From Pelagibacterales bacterium MED-G42 (lineage in GTDB: Bacteria > Pseudomonadota > Alphaproteobacteria > Pelagibacterales > Pelagibacteraceae), in assembly GCA_002457485.1 (NCBI GenBank), contig NTJL01000003.1:1-61394 (forward strand): DNA of 61,394 bases. The letters run 5' to 3'. Below are positions 16,581-25,588 of this stretch, one piece after another. Positions within the stretch are counted from its first letter, which is position 1; each line of letters opens with the position of its first letter. Both the position numbers and the translations under genes were made by a program. Under the pieces are notes generated by a model. That model was given only the letters and a program-made list of their open reading frames with translations, did no database searches and was not told the origin of the DNA.

Positions 16581-17891
16581 ATGCTTGAAAATTATTTTAA
16601 TTACAAAAAACACAAAACAAATTTTAAGACAGAGGTAATAGCCGGAACTACCACATTTTTAACAATGGCATATATAATGTTTTTAAATCCATTTATATTG
16701 TCAGGAGAGTTTGCAGGACCAGAAAAAGGTTTTTTTGATTTTGGTGCAGTATATACAGCAACGATTTTGGCAACTGCCCTGGCATGCTTTATTATGGCTT
16801 TTTATGGAAAAACTTGGCCTATAGGCCTTGCACCAGGAATGGGGATAAATGCTTTTGTTGCCTTCGGTGTTTGTGCTGGAATGGGATACACCCCGCAAGA
16901 AGCTTTAGGAGCGGTTTTGGTTGCTGGAGTCTTATTTTTAATTATTTCTCTCACACCTATCAGAGCATGGTTAATAAACTCAATTCCAAAAAGTTTAAAA
17001 TTAGGAATTGGGGCTGGTATCGGTTTATTCTTAGCTATAATAGGCCTTCAGATAATGGAAGTTGTGGTCGATAATCCTGTAACTTTAGTTCAATTAGGAG
17101 ACTTAAGTGATCCTTTGGTTTTATTAGGATGTGCTACATTCATAGCAATAATAGTTTTGGATAAGATGAATGTTAAAGGTAACATTATTATAGGTATTTT
17201 GGTATTTAGCATTATTGCCTGGGCTGCTGGACTTGCAAAATTTAATGGTATCGCCAGCTCTCCTCCACCAATGACTTATCTTTTTGAGTTTGACTTATCA
17301 GCCGCGATGACAGCTGGAATGTCTACTGTAATATTTACATTATTATTTATTGATTTTTTTGATACTGCTGGAACTTTAACTTCAGTTGCAAATGTAGCTG
17401 GTAAAGTAGATAAACAAGGTAAAGTTCAAGATATTAATAAAGCTATGTTGTCAGATAGTGTTGGAACGGTAGCTGGCGCGATGATGGGAACAACTACTGT
17501 TACAAGTTATGTTGAATCTGGTGCCGGTGTAAAAGCTGGTGGTAAAACAGGAATGACTTCTCTTGTAATTGGGTTGTTGTTTTTAGCTTGCATATTTTTT
17601 GCACCACTAGCAACAAGTTTGCCTAAACAAATAGACGGAGCTGCTTTACTTTTCGTATCAGTACTTTTTATTAGAAATATTACAGATATTGAATGGAATG
17701 ATATTTCTGAGTCAGCTCCAGCAATCCTAGCTATGATTGCTATGCCTTTAACTTATAGTATAAGTAATGGTATTGCTCTTGCATTTGTATCGTATGCTTT
17801 AATCAAAATATTTACTGGTAAGTTCTCTAGCACCTCACCAGCTATATGGGTTATAGCAATATTGAGTGTTGTAAGTTTTGCAGTAGCTTAA
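16581..17891 (+). CDS. NCS2-family purine permease (AzgA-like)
   Basis: A 436-aa inner-membrane transporter with about 12-14 hydrophobic segments. The N-terminus FKTEVIAGTTTFLTMAYIMFLNP, then GLAPGMGINAFVAF and, later, DFFDTAGTLTSVANVAG and TTTVTSYVESGAGVKAGG are diagnostic of the AzgA subgroup (adenine, guanine, hypoxanthine uptake). AGGAGG stands 5 nt before the ATG, an unusually strong ribosome site for this window. It is convergent with a purine phosphoribosyltransferase gene, with which it shares a terminator, suggesting a purine salvage unit. Confidence 0.92.
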   Translation: MLENYFNYKKHKTNFKTEVIAGTTTFLTMAYIMFLNPFILSGEFAGPEKGFFDFGAVYTATILATALACFIMAFYGKTWPIGLAPGMGINAFVAFGVCAGMGYTPQEALGAVLVAGVLFLIISLTPIRAWLINSIPKSLKLGIGAGIGLFLAIIGLQIMEVVVDNPVTLVQLGDLSDPLVLLGCATFIAIIVLDKMNVKGNIIIGILVFSIIAWAAGLAKFNGIASSPPPMTYLFEFDLSAAMTAGMSTVIFTLLFIDFFDTAGTLTSVANVAGKVDKQGKVQDINKAMLSDSVGTVAGAMMGTTTVTSYVESGAGVKAGGKTGMTSLVIGLLFLACIFFAPLATSLPKQIDGAALLFVSVLFIRNITDIEWNDISESAPAILAMIAMPLTYSISNGIALAFVSYALIKIFTGKFSSTSPAIWVIAILSVVSFAVA

Positions 17892-17901
17892 ATTAATTGC
17901 T

Positions 17902-17938
17902 AATAAATAGGGCTAGCTTTAAACTAGCCCTATTTATT
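17902..17938. terminator. Bidirectional hairpin between purine permease and phosphoribosyltransferase
   Basis: A perfect 15-bp inverted repeat (AATAAATAGGGCTAG / CTAGCCCTATTTATT) with a 7-nt loop CTTTAAA. The right arm contains the last codons and TAG stop of the minus-strand phosphoribosyltransferase gene, so the hairpin is partly coding. The AT-rich lower stem supplies a T-rich 3' side in both directions, consistent with a shared terminator. Confidence 0.85.
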
Positions 17939-18451
17939 CTTCTCTATAATCTCTTCAATAGATATTTCTTCGTAATGTTCGGTTGGCTGTACAATCCAAG
18001 GATCAGAGACTAATCTAATAGGACAAAAATCAGGCTCAAAAGTAGATGATTTTTTTTTCCATAAACATGCCGTCTTAACTTCTTCAATAAAATCTTTGGT
18101 GGGTCCATAATTTCTTAACCACTCTATACTTTTGTTTAAAGTCAAACCAGTGTCTGATAGATCATCCACTAAAAGAACTCTTTTATAATCTTTGCTTTCA
18201 GCTAAAGAACTAATTTCTCTTGCAAACATCAACTGCCCTTGTTTATCCTGTAAACCATCCCCAGAGTAACTTTGAATAACTATATAAGCCGTAGGTAGTT
18301 TTAGAATTCTTGATAATATATCTAGTATTGGTGCTGCACCCCTCATAATTCCAACTAAAACTGTGGGTTTATAGTCTTTGTGAATTTGTATTGCTAATTT
18401 TTCAACTATTTTTACGTACTCATCAAAAGTGATTATTAATTTATCAGCCAT
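17930..18451 (-). CDS. Purine phosphoribosyltransferase (xanthine/guanine/hypoxanthine type)
   Basis: A 173-aa type I phosphoribosyltransferase that joins a purine base to PRPP. The PRPP loop is VLLVDDLSDTGLTL (about 92-105), with VGIMRGAAPILDILSRIL (33-50) upstream and a C-terminal WIVQPTEHYEE aromatic segment that would stack on the base. This composition fits xanthine-guanine or hypoxanthine phosphoribosyltransferases (Gpt-like). The neighbouring convergent purine permease supports purine salvage. Its TAG stop lies inside the shared hairpin. Confidence 0.85.
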   Translation of the reverse strand: MADKLIITFDEYVKIVEKLAIQIHKDYKPTVLVGIMRGAAPILDILSRILKLPTAYIVIQSYSGDGLQDKQGQLMFAREISSLAESKDYKRVLLVDDLSDTGLTLNKSIEWLRNYGPTKDFIEEVKTACLWKKKSSTFEPDFCPIRLVSDPWIVQPTEHYEEISIEEIIEKNK

Positions 18452-18494
18452 AAAAATTTGGTATCATAAAAAAAAAAATTTAAAAAGGAGAATT

Positions 18495-18782
18495 ATGAGA
18501 GGTTATTGGGTGTGTATTTACGAAAAGATTAATAATGCAGAAAAACTTAAAGAGTATGCCCTTAAAGCTAAACCTGCTGTAGAAAAATATTATGGTAAAT
18601 TCTTAGTAAGGGGAGGAAGAAATAGAACTAACGATGGCATAAATTCTCCAAGAACAGTCATAGTCGAATTCCCAAATTACAATACTGCATTAGAATGCTA
18701 TGACTCAATCGAATATCGAGATGCACATGATATTCTTAATGGACACGCTATAAGACATCATCAAATAGTAGAAGGGGATTAA
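18495..18782 (+). CDS. DUF1330 family protein
   Basis: A 95-aa small protein beginning MRGYWVCIYEKINNAEKL with the family segments AKPAVEKYYGKFLVRGG, RTVIVEFPNYNTALECYDS and YRDAHDIL, all characteristic of DUF1330, a ferredoxin-like dimeric alpha/beta-barrel fold of unknown role. An open frame extends upstream to 18429, but AAGGAG 6 nt before this ATG sets the start here and avoids overlap with the divergent phosphoribosyltransferase start. It ends 4 nt into the convergent glycosylase gene. Confidence 0.88.
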   Translation: MRGYWVCIYEKINNAEKLKEYALKAKPAVEKYYGKFLVRGGRNRTNDGINSPRTVIVEFPNYNTALECYDSIEYRDAHDILNGHAIRHHQIVEGD

Positions 18783-19414
18783 TACTGTATTGGTTCAGGA
18801 TCAATACTTCTCCATAAATACCAAGTAGCAACAGAACAATAAGGTGAAAATCTTTTATGTAATAATCTTAAAAATTTTTCAGGAGGAAAATATTTTTTAT
18901 TATAATTTTTAGATATTGCCCTTAATAAACCAACATCCTGTAAGGGCCAAATATTAGATCGATTATAAGTAAATAGTAAAATCATTTCTGCGGACCATCT
19001 ACCAATTTGTCTTAATTCTGAAAGATATAAAATAGCCTCCTCGTCTGACATCTTTGAAATTAATTTGGGATTAAATGTTTTGTCTAAAGTTTGTTTTGCT
19101 AAACTCTGAATTCCTTTTACTTTTTGTTTACTTAATCCACATGATTTTAATTGTACAAATTTTAGTTTACTTACATTTTTTGCATTAATTTTATATTTAC
19201 ATTTTTTTTTAAATTTAAGAAATACAGAGTTTGCAGCTGCTACACTAATTTGTTGTCCAATTATGCTTTTACACAATGAGTAGAAAATATCTTTTCTTGT
19301 GGTAAGTATAGTTTCAGATGGCAATGAATATTTTTTAATCAATAGCTTCATGACTTTATCTTTGTTTGATAAATGTTTTTTAGCTATTTTCCAATATTTT
19401 GGTGTGTTATTCAT
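18779..19414 (-). CDS. DNA-3-methyladenine glycosylase II-type (AlkA-like HhH-GPD)
   Basis: A 211-aa base-excision repair glycosylase that removes alkylated bases from DNA. It has SIIGQQISVAAANSVF (50-65), a helix-hairpin-helix ending in LRQIGRWSAEMIL (134-146) and the catalytic Asp D160 in WPLQDVGL. The family's N-terminal domain of E. coli AlkA is absent, giving the short bacterial form. No iron-sulfur Cys cluster is present, which argues against endonuclease III. It overlaps the upstream EamA gene by 8 nt on the same strand. Confidence 0.9.
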   Translation of the reverse strand: MNNTPKYWKIAKKHLSNKDKVMKLLIKKYSLPSETILTTRKDIFYSLCKSIIGQQISVAAANSVFLKFKKKCKYKINAKNVSKLKFVQLKSCGLSKQKVKGIQSLAKQTLDKTFNPKLISKMSDEEAILYLSELRQIGRWSAEMILLFTYNRSNIWPLQDVGLLRAISKNYNKKYFPPEKFLRLLHKRFSPYCSVATWYLWRSIDPEPIQY

Positions 19415-20291
19415 GTCTAGTTGTTGAGGGAATTTTTTCTTTATAATAAATTTCTCTTTTTAAAATAATCAAAGATGAAAAAACTACCAATAATGCTCCT
19501 ACCAAAGTTTTAATTGTTGGTATCTCATCCCAGATCAAATAACCAAATATTATTCCAAATACTAAAGCTAAATATTTTAAAGGTGAAACAAGAGAAACTT
19601 CTGATAATTTAAATGATTGACCAAGCCATAGGTTTGCAAAACCTCCTAAAAATCCAATCATGCTTAATAAAAACAAGTCTTCTATAGAAGGCACAACCCA
19701 TCCTAAAGGTATGGTAAATAAACTTGCGAGAGTGATAGCTGCTGAAAAAAATAATGATATAAGCCATACAGGTTCTGTTGTTGATAATTGTCGGATTGCA
19801 ATAGCCACATAAGATAATCCTAAACAAAAAATAATTGGAAAAATGTAATATACGTTAAGTGAGTCAAAACCTGGTTCTATTATCACTATAATTCCAATAA
19901 AACCAATTAAGACTGCAAGCCATCTATAAAATCCAACTTTTTCACTTAAAAAAAAAATTGAAAAAATTGTTGTAAAAATTGGTGCAGCAAACGAAATACT
20001 TACAACAGTTGCTAAAGGTAAATTCCTCAATGCAATAAATATCGCTATCAAAGCAATCAATCCAAACAAACATCTTAAGAAATGTAAACCTGCTCTTTTC
20101 GTTAAATAAAAATTATTTATTCTTTCTTTGGGCATTATGAAAAAGTATAAAATGACACCGAAAAAACCTCTAAAAAATAATACCTGTCCCAAAGGGTAAT
20201 GTTCAGACCATTTAACTATTAAATCCATCACAGAAAATGCACATACTGAGATAAACATGTACAAAAAGCCTAGTTGATTTTTAGAAAGCAT
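19407..20291 (-). CDS. EamA/DMT-family transporter
   Basis: A 294-aa inner-membrane protein with about ten hydrophobic helices in two EamA repeats. Typical segments are ILFFRGFFGVILYFF, LPLATVVSISFAAPIFTTIFSIFFLSE in the first repeat and VSPLKYLALVFGIIFGYLIWDE in the second. DMT transporters export or import small metabolites; the substrate is not predictable. It is divergent from msrA (35 bp) and overlaps the glycosylase gene at its 3' end. Confidence 0.9.
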   Translation of the reverse strand: MLSKNQLGFLYMFISVCAFSVMDLIVKWSEHYPLGQVLFFRGFFGVILYFFIMPKERINNFYLTKRAGLHFLRCLFGLIALIAIFIALRNLPLATVVSISFAAPIFTTIFSIFFLSEKVGFYRWLAVLIGFIGIIVIIEPGFDSLNVYYIFPIIFCLGLSYVAIAIRQLSTTEPVWLISLFFSAAITLASLFTIPLGWVVPSIEDLFLLSMIGFLGGFANLWLGQSFKLSEVSLVSPLKYLALVFGIIFGYLIWDEIPTIKTLVGALLVVFSSLIILKREIYYKEKIPSTTRHE

Positions 20292-20326
20292 AGAAATAAT
20301 TTGTAGTTCAATTTATAGTATAATCA

Positions 20327-20767
20327 ATGGAAATAGCAGTTTTAGGATTAGGTTGTTTTTGGGGACCAGAAATAAAGTTTAGCAAACTTGAGGGAATTAT
20401 CAGAACGGAAGTTGGCTATTGTGGTGGAATAAATAAAACCACAACTTATAAGGAGGTCTGCACAGGTAAAACTAATCATGCGGAAGTTGTTAAGTTAGAA
20501 TTTGACCCTGAAATTATTACTTATGAAAATATTTTAGAGTTTTATTTTACAATTCATGACCCAACTACATTAAATTCTCAAGGACCAGATTTTGGAACTC
20601 AATATAGAAGTGAAATTTTTTTTTTGAATGATAAACAAAAAATAATTGCAGAAAAAATTATTAAAAAGATAAATGAAAAGTTATCGGGCAAGGTAGTGAC
20701 TAAAATTTCATTATTAAAAAACTATTGTCCTGCAGAAGAATATCATCAAAAATATTTAGAAAGATAA
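20327..20767 (+). CDS. msrA: Peptide-methionine (S)-S-oxide reductase MsrA
   Basis: A 146-aa repair enzyme that reduces S-epimer methionine sulfoxide. The catalytic motif GCFWGPE puts the nucleophile at Cys10, followed by VGYCGG, HAEVVKLEFDP, FYFTIHDPTT and GPDFGTQYRS, all core MsrA motifs, and ends with PAEEYHQKYL. It is a minimal form, with little sequence before the catalytic Cys and no separate C-terminal extension. It is followed by a sulfurtransferase gene one base after its stop. Confidence 0.95.
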   Translation: MEIAVLGLGCFWGPEIKFSKLEGIIRTEVGYCGGINKTTTYKEVCTGKTNHAEVVKLEFDPEIITYENILEFYFTIHDPTTLNSQGPDFGTQYRSEIFFLNDKQKIIAEKIIKKINEKLSGKVVTKISLLKNYCPAEEYHQKYLER

Positions 20768-20768
20768 T

Positions 20769-21584
20769 ATGTCATTAGTTGATACTGAATGGTTAGAAAA
20801 AAATATAAATAAAGTAAAAATCATTGACTCTTCTTGGCATTTACCTCAAACTAATAGAGATGGATATTCAGAATACAAAAATGAACATATAAAAAAATCA
20901 ATTTTTTTTGATATAGATAAATACTCTAGAAAAAATATTGATCTTCCTCATATGCTTGTGGACAAAAATGATTGGGAAGTGATTGTCTCAAATATAGGAA
21001 TAAAGAATAACGATGAAATTGTTATTTACGATAACTCAGATGTCTTAAGTGCATGTAGATGTTGGTACAATTTTATTTATTTTGGTCATGATCCAAAACT
21101 AGTTCATGTGTTGAACGGTGGTCTACAAAAATGGAAGTATGAAAAAAAAGCTACAACACAAAACATAGAGGTTTTTAAAAAATCAAATTATCTTTGCAAT
21201 GAAAATAAAAACTTAGTCAAAAATTTTAAACAAATTAAAGAAAACATTATTTTTGAAAGTTTTAGAATTGTAGACGCAAGAAGTAGAGAAAGATTTGAAG
21301 GTAAAGTAGAAGAACCAAGAAAAGGTTTACGAAGTGGCTCTATTCCAAATTCAAAATGTTTACCATTTAAAGAAATTATTAATATTAACAACACCTTTAA
21401 AAGTGATGATGATATCAAAGAGATTTTTAAAGAAAAGATTGATGATGTTGGAGCAACTAATGTTGTTTTTTCTTGTGGTTCTGGAGTGACAGCTTGTGTT
21501 TTGGCTCTAGCTTATTCTTTAATAAATGTTAAATATATGCCCACTATATATGATGGTTCTTGGGCCGAATTTGGTAAAAACTAA
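20769..21584 (+). CDS. sseA: Thiosulfate/3-mercaptopyruvate sulfurtransferase
   Basis: A 271-aa two-rhodanese-domain enzyme. The N-terminal domain is catalytically inactive (IVIYDNSDVLSACRCWYNF) and the C-terminal one carries the active loop CGSGVTAC with nucleophile Cys236. The CGSGVTA loop is that of 3-mercaptopyruvate sulfurtransferases rather than CRxGxR-type rhodaneses. It transfers sulfur to thiols or cyanide. It lies in a same-strand run msrA-sseA-RND adaptor with gaps of one or two bases, so co-transcription is likely. Confidence 0.9.
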   Translation: MSLVDTEWLEKNINKVKIIDSSWHLPQTNRDGYSEYKNEHIKKSIFFDIDKYSRKNIDLPHMLVDKNDWEVIVSNIGIKNNDEIVIYDNSDVLSACRCWYNFIYFGHDPKLVHVLNGGLQKWKYEKKATTQNIEVFKKSNYLCNENKNLVKNFKQIKENIIFESFRIVDARSRERFEGKVEEPRKGLRSGSIPNSKCLPFKEIININNTFKSDDDIKEIFKEKIDDVGATNVVFSCGSGVTACVLALAYSLINVKYMPTIYDGSWAEFGKN

Positions 21585-21586
21585 AT

Positions 21587-22456
21587 ATGAAAAGATCAAC
21601 TAAAATTACATCTATAATATTAATTTTCTTTTTTATAATCATAGCTGTGATCATAACAAGAACAATGATTGGTAATCATTTTAAAAAAAAATTTAGTAAA
21701 ATACCTCCACCAGGAATTATTATTAGTCAGGTTAAAGAAAAATCTTTTTCAAATAAAGTTAGTACTTTTGGTACGGCAATATCCGCTCAAACAAGAGCAT
21801 ATAAAGTTGAAAAATATGAGATTTTAGCGCCTCTAAAATTTAATCAAATGGTAAAAAAAGACGAAATAATTGCTAAATTAAAAAATAGAAATATTACTGC
21901 TCCATTTGATGGAGTTATCGGAAAGAGAAACTTTTCTGAAGATCTAGAAGTTTCAACAACTTCAATTTTAATAAATTTTGAGGACTCATCTACTATTTAT
22001 TCTGACGTAAATATTCCAGAAGTTTTTGCACAGTATATAAAAGTTGGCCTTCAAGTAGATGTTAAGGTTTCAGGTTATAATGGTAAAAATTATATTGGAT
22101 CAATTGACTCTTTGGCAAGTCGTATTAGTGAAGATACAAGATCCTTGAAAGCAAGAATAAAAATTGACAACTCCAAATTTGAAATATTACCAGGTTCTTT
22201 ATTAGAATTTTCGATAAAATATAATTCAAGAATATCTTTAGGCATACCTGATACGAGTGTTTTAGTAGAGGGCGATAAAGTATATATTTATAAAGTTGAT
22301 GACGAAGATATTGCTAATAAAACAGAAATCAAAGTGGGCGATAGATCTGAAAGTTTTATTGAAGTATTTGAAGGCATCGCAGAGGGTGACAAAATTGTAG
22401 CTGAAGGTTTAAAAAAAGTAAGACCCAACGGTAAAATCAACCCCATTCTGAAATAG
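21587..22456 (+). CDS. RND efflux membrane-fusion (adaptor) protein, short form
   Basis: A 289-aa periplasmic adaptor with an N-terminal membrane anchor (about 8-27). The lipoyl half-motif KFNQMVKKDEIIAKLKN is followed almost immediately by the second half ITAPFDGVIGKRNF, so the coiled-coil alpha-hairpin usually inserted between them appears to be missing. A beta-barrel (VNIPEVFAQYIKVGLQVDV) and membrane-proximal domain follow. It pairs with the RND pump 3 bp downstream. No TolC-like outer-membrane gene is in the window. Confidence 0.9.
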   Translation: MKRSTKITSIILIFFFIIIAVIITRTMIGNHFKKKFSKIPPPGIIISQVKEKSFSNKVSTFGTAISAQTRAYKVEKYEILAPLKFNQMVKKDEIIAKLKNRNITAPFDGVIGKRNFSEDLEVSTTSILINFEDSSTIYSDVNIPEVFAQYIKVGLQVDVKVSGYNGKNYIGSIDSLASRISEDTRSLKARIKIDNSKFEILPGSLLEFSIKYNSRISLGIPDTSVLVEGDKVYIYKVDDEDIANKTEIKVGDRSESFIEVFEGIAEGDKIVAEGLKKVRPNGKINPILK

Positions 22457-22459
22457 TAT

Positions 22460-25400
22460 ATGTTTATCACAGACGTAAGTATAAGAAGACCTGTTGTTGC
22501 ATGGGTAATGTCTCTAATTTTGATTGTTTTTGGTATATTTGTTTTTTCAAAATTACCTGTTAGAGAACTGCCTGATGGTCTTCAGCCTCCTGTAGTTCAA
22601 ATAAAAGTAGATTATAGATCTGCTTCTGCACCGATTATTGATCAAGAAGTAACACAAGTAATAGAAGACGTAGTAGGCGGGGCAGAAGGAATAAAAAATA
22701 TCGACTCTAAATCTGAAAATGGAAGTAGTACAATCAAGGTTGAATTTAATACTGACATTGATTTAGATAATGCTGCTAATGATATTAGAGAGAGAGTTGC
22801 TAGAATAGTCGATAACTTACCAAGTGAAGCAGATGCTCCACAAATTTTAAAACAAGCGGCAGGTTTTACAACTACAATGTGGCTATCAGTAACTTCCTCA
22901 AAGTGGAGTGATTTAGAATTGGGTGATTATGTTGAAAGATATTTAGTTGATCAATTCTCAAGTGTAAAGAATGTTGGAAGAATTAGAACTGGAGGATTAA
23001 GAGATTTAAGTGTTAGAGTTTGGATAGACCCAATAAAATTAGCAGCTAATAATTTAACTATTGAAGAAGTTGAGGCAGCCTTGAGAAAAGAAAATGTTAG
23101 CCTTCCCGCAGGTACTCTTGAGGCCAGCAATATTGATTTAACATTAAATTTGGATAAGTCGTATGATAATTTAGAGAAATTGAAGTTGATACCAATCAAA
23201 AAAAATCAAAGTAATATTGTGAGACTTTTAGACATCGCAAATATTGAATTTGGTCCAGTTACAGAAAAGAATTTATTTAAAGCTCAGAGAAAAGGTGCGT
23301 TAGATTTAACAACTGTAGGTATTGGGATTTACGCAAAAAGTGGCGCATCAACTGTAGAGTTATCAAAAGCAATTTCCAAAAAAATAGTAGATGTTAAAAA
23401 AACATTACCAGATGATCTAAATATCGAAATTGCTTTTAATAGGGCAACGTATGTTGGTGCAGCTATTAATGAAGTCTATAAAACATTAATAATTGCTTTT
23501 ATATTGGTAATAATAATTATTTATTTATTTCTAGGTAATCTTAAAGCAGTAATAGTGCCGGCTATAGCTCTTCCAGTAAGTTTGATTGCTTCATTTCTAG
23601 GAATTTATTTATTTGGATTATCAATAAATATTTTTGTTCTATTAAGTTTTATTTTAGCCATAGGTATCATTACAGATGACTCTGTTATAATGACAGATGC
23701 AATCTACAGAAGAATAGAAAATGGAGAAAATTCACTAGTAGCAGCTTATAAAGGTTCAAAACAAATTAGTTTTGCAATAATAGCAACAACATTGATTTTG
23801 GTAGCCGTTTTTTTACCTTTAATTTTTATCGATGGAATTGCAGGAACACTATTTAGAGAAACTGCAATAGCTTTGTCTTTTTCTGTTGTCGTCTCATCAT
23901 TTGTAGCACTTACTTTATCTCCAATGTTAGGAAGTAAATTTTTAGTTCAACAAAATAAAAAAAATTTATTAGTCAATAGTTTTAACAAATTTTTTAAAGC
24001 ATTTTCAAAATTTTATCAGGAAACATTGGTTTATTGGTTAGACAAAAAAAATATAATTATTGCTTTTATAATTATGATTATTATTGGATCAGCTATTTTA
24101 TATATATCAACAAAAAAAGAATTAATGCCAATGGAGGATCGAGGCGTTTATCTTGTTCTGGGTTTTACAGATGAAGGAAGTTCATTTGAATATACCGAAA
24201 AAAGAGCTGAAGATGTTGAACAAAGACTATTACCTCTTTTAGAGGCAAATGATAGTCCCTATAAAAGATTAATTATGAGAGTACCAGGATTTGGAAGTAA
24301 TAAAAATTCTTTTAATAGTTTTATAATCATAGCTTTACTTAACGATTGGAAGGATAGAAAACAAAATTCACAAACTGTTATGAGACAAGCGATAGGTAAA
24401 ATTGTGACTGTACCAGAGACTGTTGCTTTTCCTATTTCTCCACAATCAATTAGAGTTTCTAGTTATAACAAACCTGTTCAAATGGTTATTCAAGGAGGTA
24501 GTTACGACGAATTAGAAAATATACAATCAATAGTAATAAATAAATTACGAGAAAATAAAAATTTATCGAGAATTGAATCTGATTATTCAAGAGATAAACC
24601 TGAAATAAAGTTAATTATAAATAAAAATAGAGCTAAAGACCTTGGTGTTTCAACAGAGTCTATAGGTAAAACATTAGAAACTCTCTATGGAGGAAAAACA
24701 ATTACTAAATTTAATAAACTTGGAAAAGAGTACCCCGTAATATTTCAGCAATATTTAAAAGATAGGAGGTCCCAAGAAGGATTAACTAAAATATTTGTTA
24801 GATCGGATACTACTGGTAAACTAATTTCTCTTGCAAATTTAGTAGAATTCAGAGAAGAAGGTTCTGCAAAAAAATTAGCAAGATACAATAGACAAAAAGC
24901 TATTACCATTTCTGCAAATATCTCTGAAAATTATACACTTTCTGAAGCAATCAAATATTTAGAAAAAACTATGATAGAAGTTGGTTCATCAAATCAAATT
25001 TCATGGAAAGGAAAATCGGAGGAGATTAAAGAAACTAGCAATGAATTATTTATAATATTTGCATTAGCTTTATTAACAGCATACTTAGTGATGGCAGCAA
25101 CATTTAATTCATTTCTACACCCTTTCATTATAATTTTAACTGTCCCTCTTGCTCTATTTGGTGGCCTAACATTCATTTTATTTTTGAACAGCTCAATAAA
25201 TATCTTTTCACAGATTGCACTAGTAATTCTAATTGGTATCTCAACAAAAAATAGTATTTTAATAGTTGATTACGCTAATCAATTAAGAACTACTGGTAAA
25301 AATATTAGCTTATCAATTAAAGAAGCATGTAACCTAAGGTTTAGACCAATAATGATGACATCGATAAGCACAATGATAGCGATGTTACCACTCGTTGTTG

Positions 25401-25588
25401 GAAATTTTGGACCTGGTGCAGGGGAAGCATCTAGACTGGCTGTAGGCTCTACGATTTTGGGTGGAATGATTATATCTACATTTTTCACATTATATGTCAC
25501 ACCTACTATGTATGTAACTCTAGCAAAAAATACAAAAAGGATCGACACTGTTGATTTAGAGCTAAAGAAAGAATTATCTAAAAAATAA
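22460..25588 (+). CDS. RND-family efflux permease (AcrB/MexF-type)
   Basis: A 1042-aa inner-membrane proton-driven exporter with 12 TM helices and two large periplasmic loops. It has the N-terminal FITDVSIRRPVVAWV and the TM4 proton-relay Asp pair D406-D407 (IITDDSVIM). The TM10 Lys is K930 (GISTKNSILIVDYANQ). Length matches hydrophobe/amphiphile efflux pumps. The substrate is unknown. It overlaps the convergent SLT-type lipoprotein gene by 11 nt. Confidence 0.96.
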   Translation: MFITDVSIRRPVVAWVMSLILIVFGIFVFSKLPVRELPDGLQPPVVQIKVDYRSASAPIIDQEVTQVIEDVVGGAEGIKNIDSKSENGSSTIKVEFNTDIDLDNAANDIRERVARIVDNLPSEADAPQILKQAAGFTTTMWLSVTSSKWSDLELGDYVERYLVDQFSSVKNVGRIRTGGLRDLSVRVWIDPIKLAANNLTIEEVEAALRKENVSLPAGTLEASNIDLTLNLDKSYDNLEKLKLIPIKKNQSNIVRLLDIANIEFGPVTEKNLFKAQRKGALDLTTVGIGIYAKSGASTVELSKAISKKIVDVKKTLPDDLNIEIAFNRATYVGAAINEVYKTLIIAFILVIIIIYLFLGNLKAVIVPAIALPVSLIASFLGIYLFGLSINIFVLLSFILAIGIITDDSVIMTDAIYRRIENGENSLVAAYKGSKQISFAIIATTLILVAVFLPLIFIDGIAGTLFRETAIALSFSVVVSSFVALTLSPMLGSKFLVQQNKKNLLVNSFNKFFKAFSKFYQETLVYWLDKKNIIIAFIIMIIIGSAILYISTKKELMPMEDRGVYLVLGFTDEGSSFEYTEKRAEDVEQRLLPLLEANDSPYKRLIMRVPGFGSNKNSFNSFIIIALLNDWKDRKQNSQTVMRQAIGKIVTVPETVAFPISPQSIRVSSYNKPVQMVIQGGSYDELENIQSIVINKLRENKNLSRIESDYSRDKPEIKLIINKNRAKDLGVSTESIGKTLETLYGGKTITKFNKLGKEYPVIFQQYLKDRRSQEGLTKIFVRSDTTGKLISLANLVEFREEGSAKKLARYNRQKAITISANISENYTLSEAIKYLEKTMIEVGSSNQISWKGKSEEIKETSNELFIIFALALLTAYLVMAATFNSFLHPFIIILTVPLALFGGLTFILFLNSSINIFSQIALVILIGISTKNSILIVDYANQLRTTGKNISLSIKEACNLRFRPIMMTSISTMIAMLPLVVGNFGPGAGEASRLAVGSTILGGMIISTFFTLYVTPTMYVTLAKNTKRIDTVDLELKKELSKK

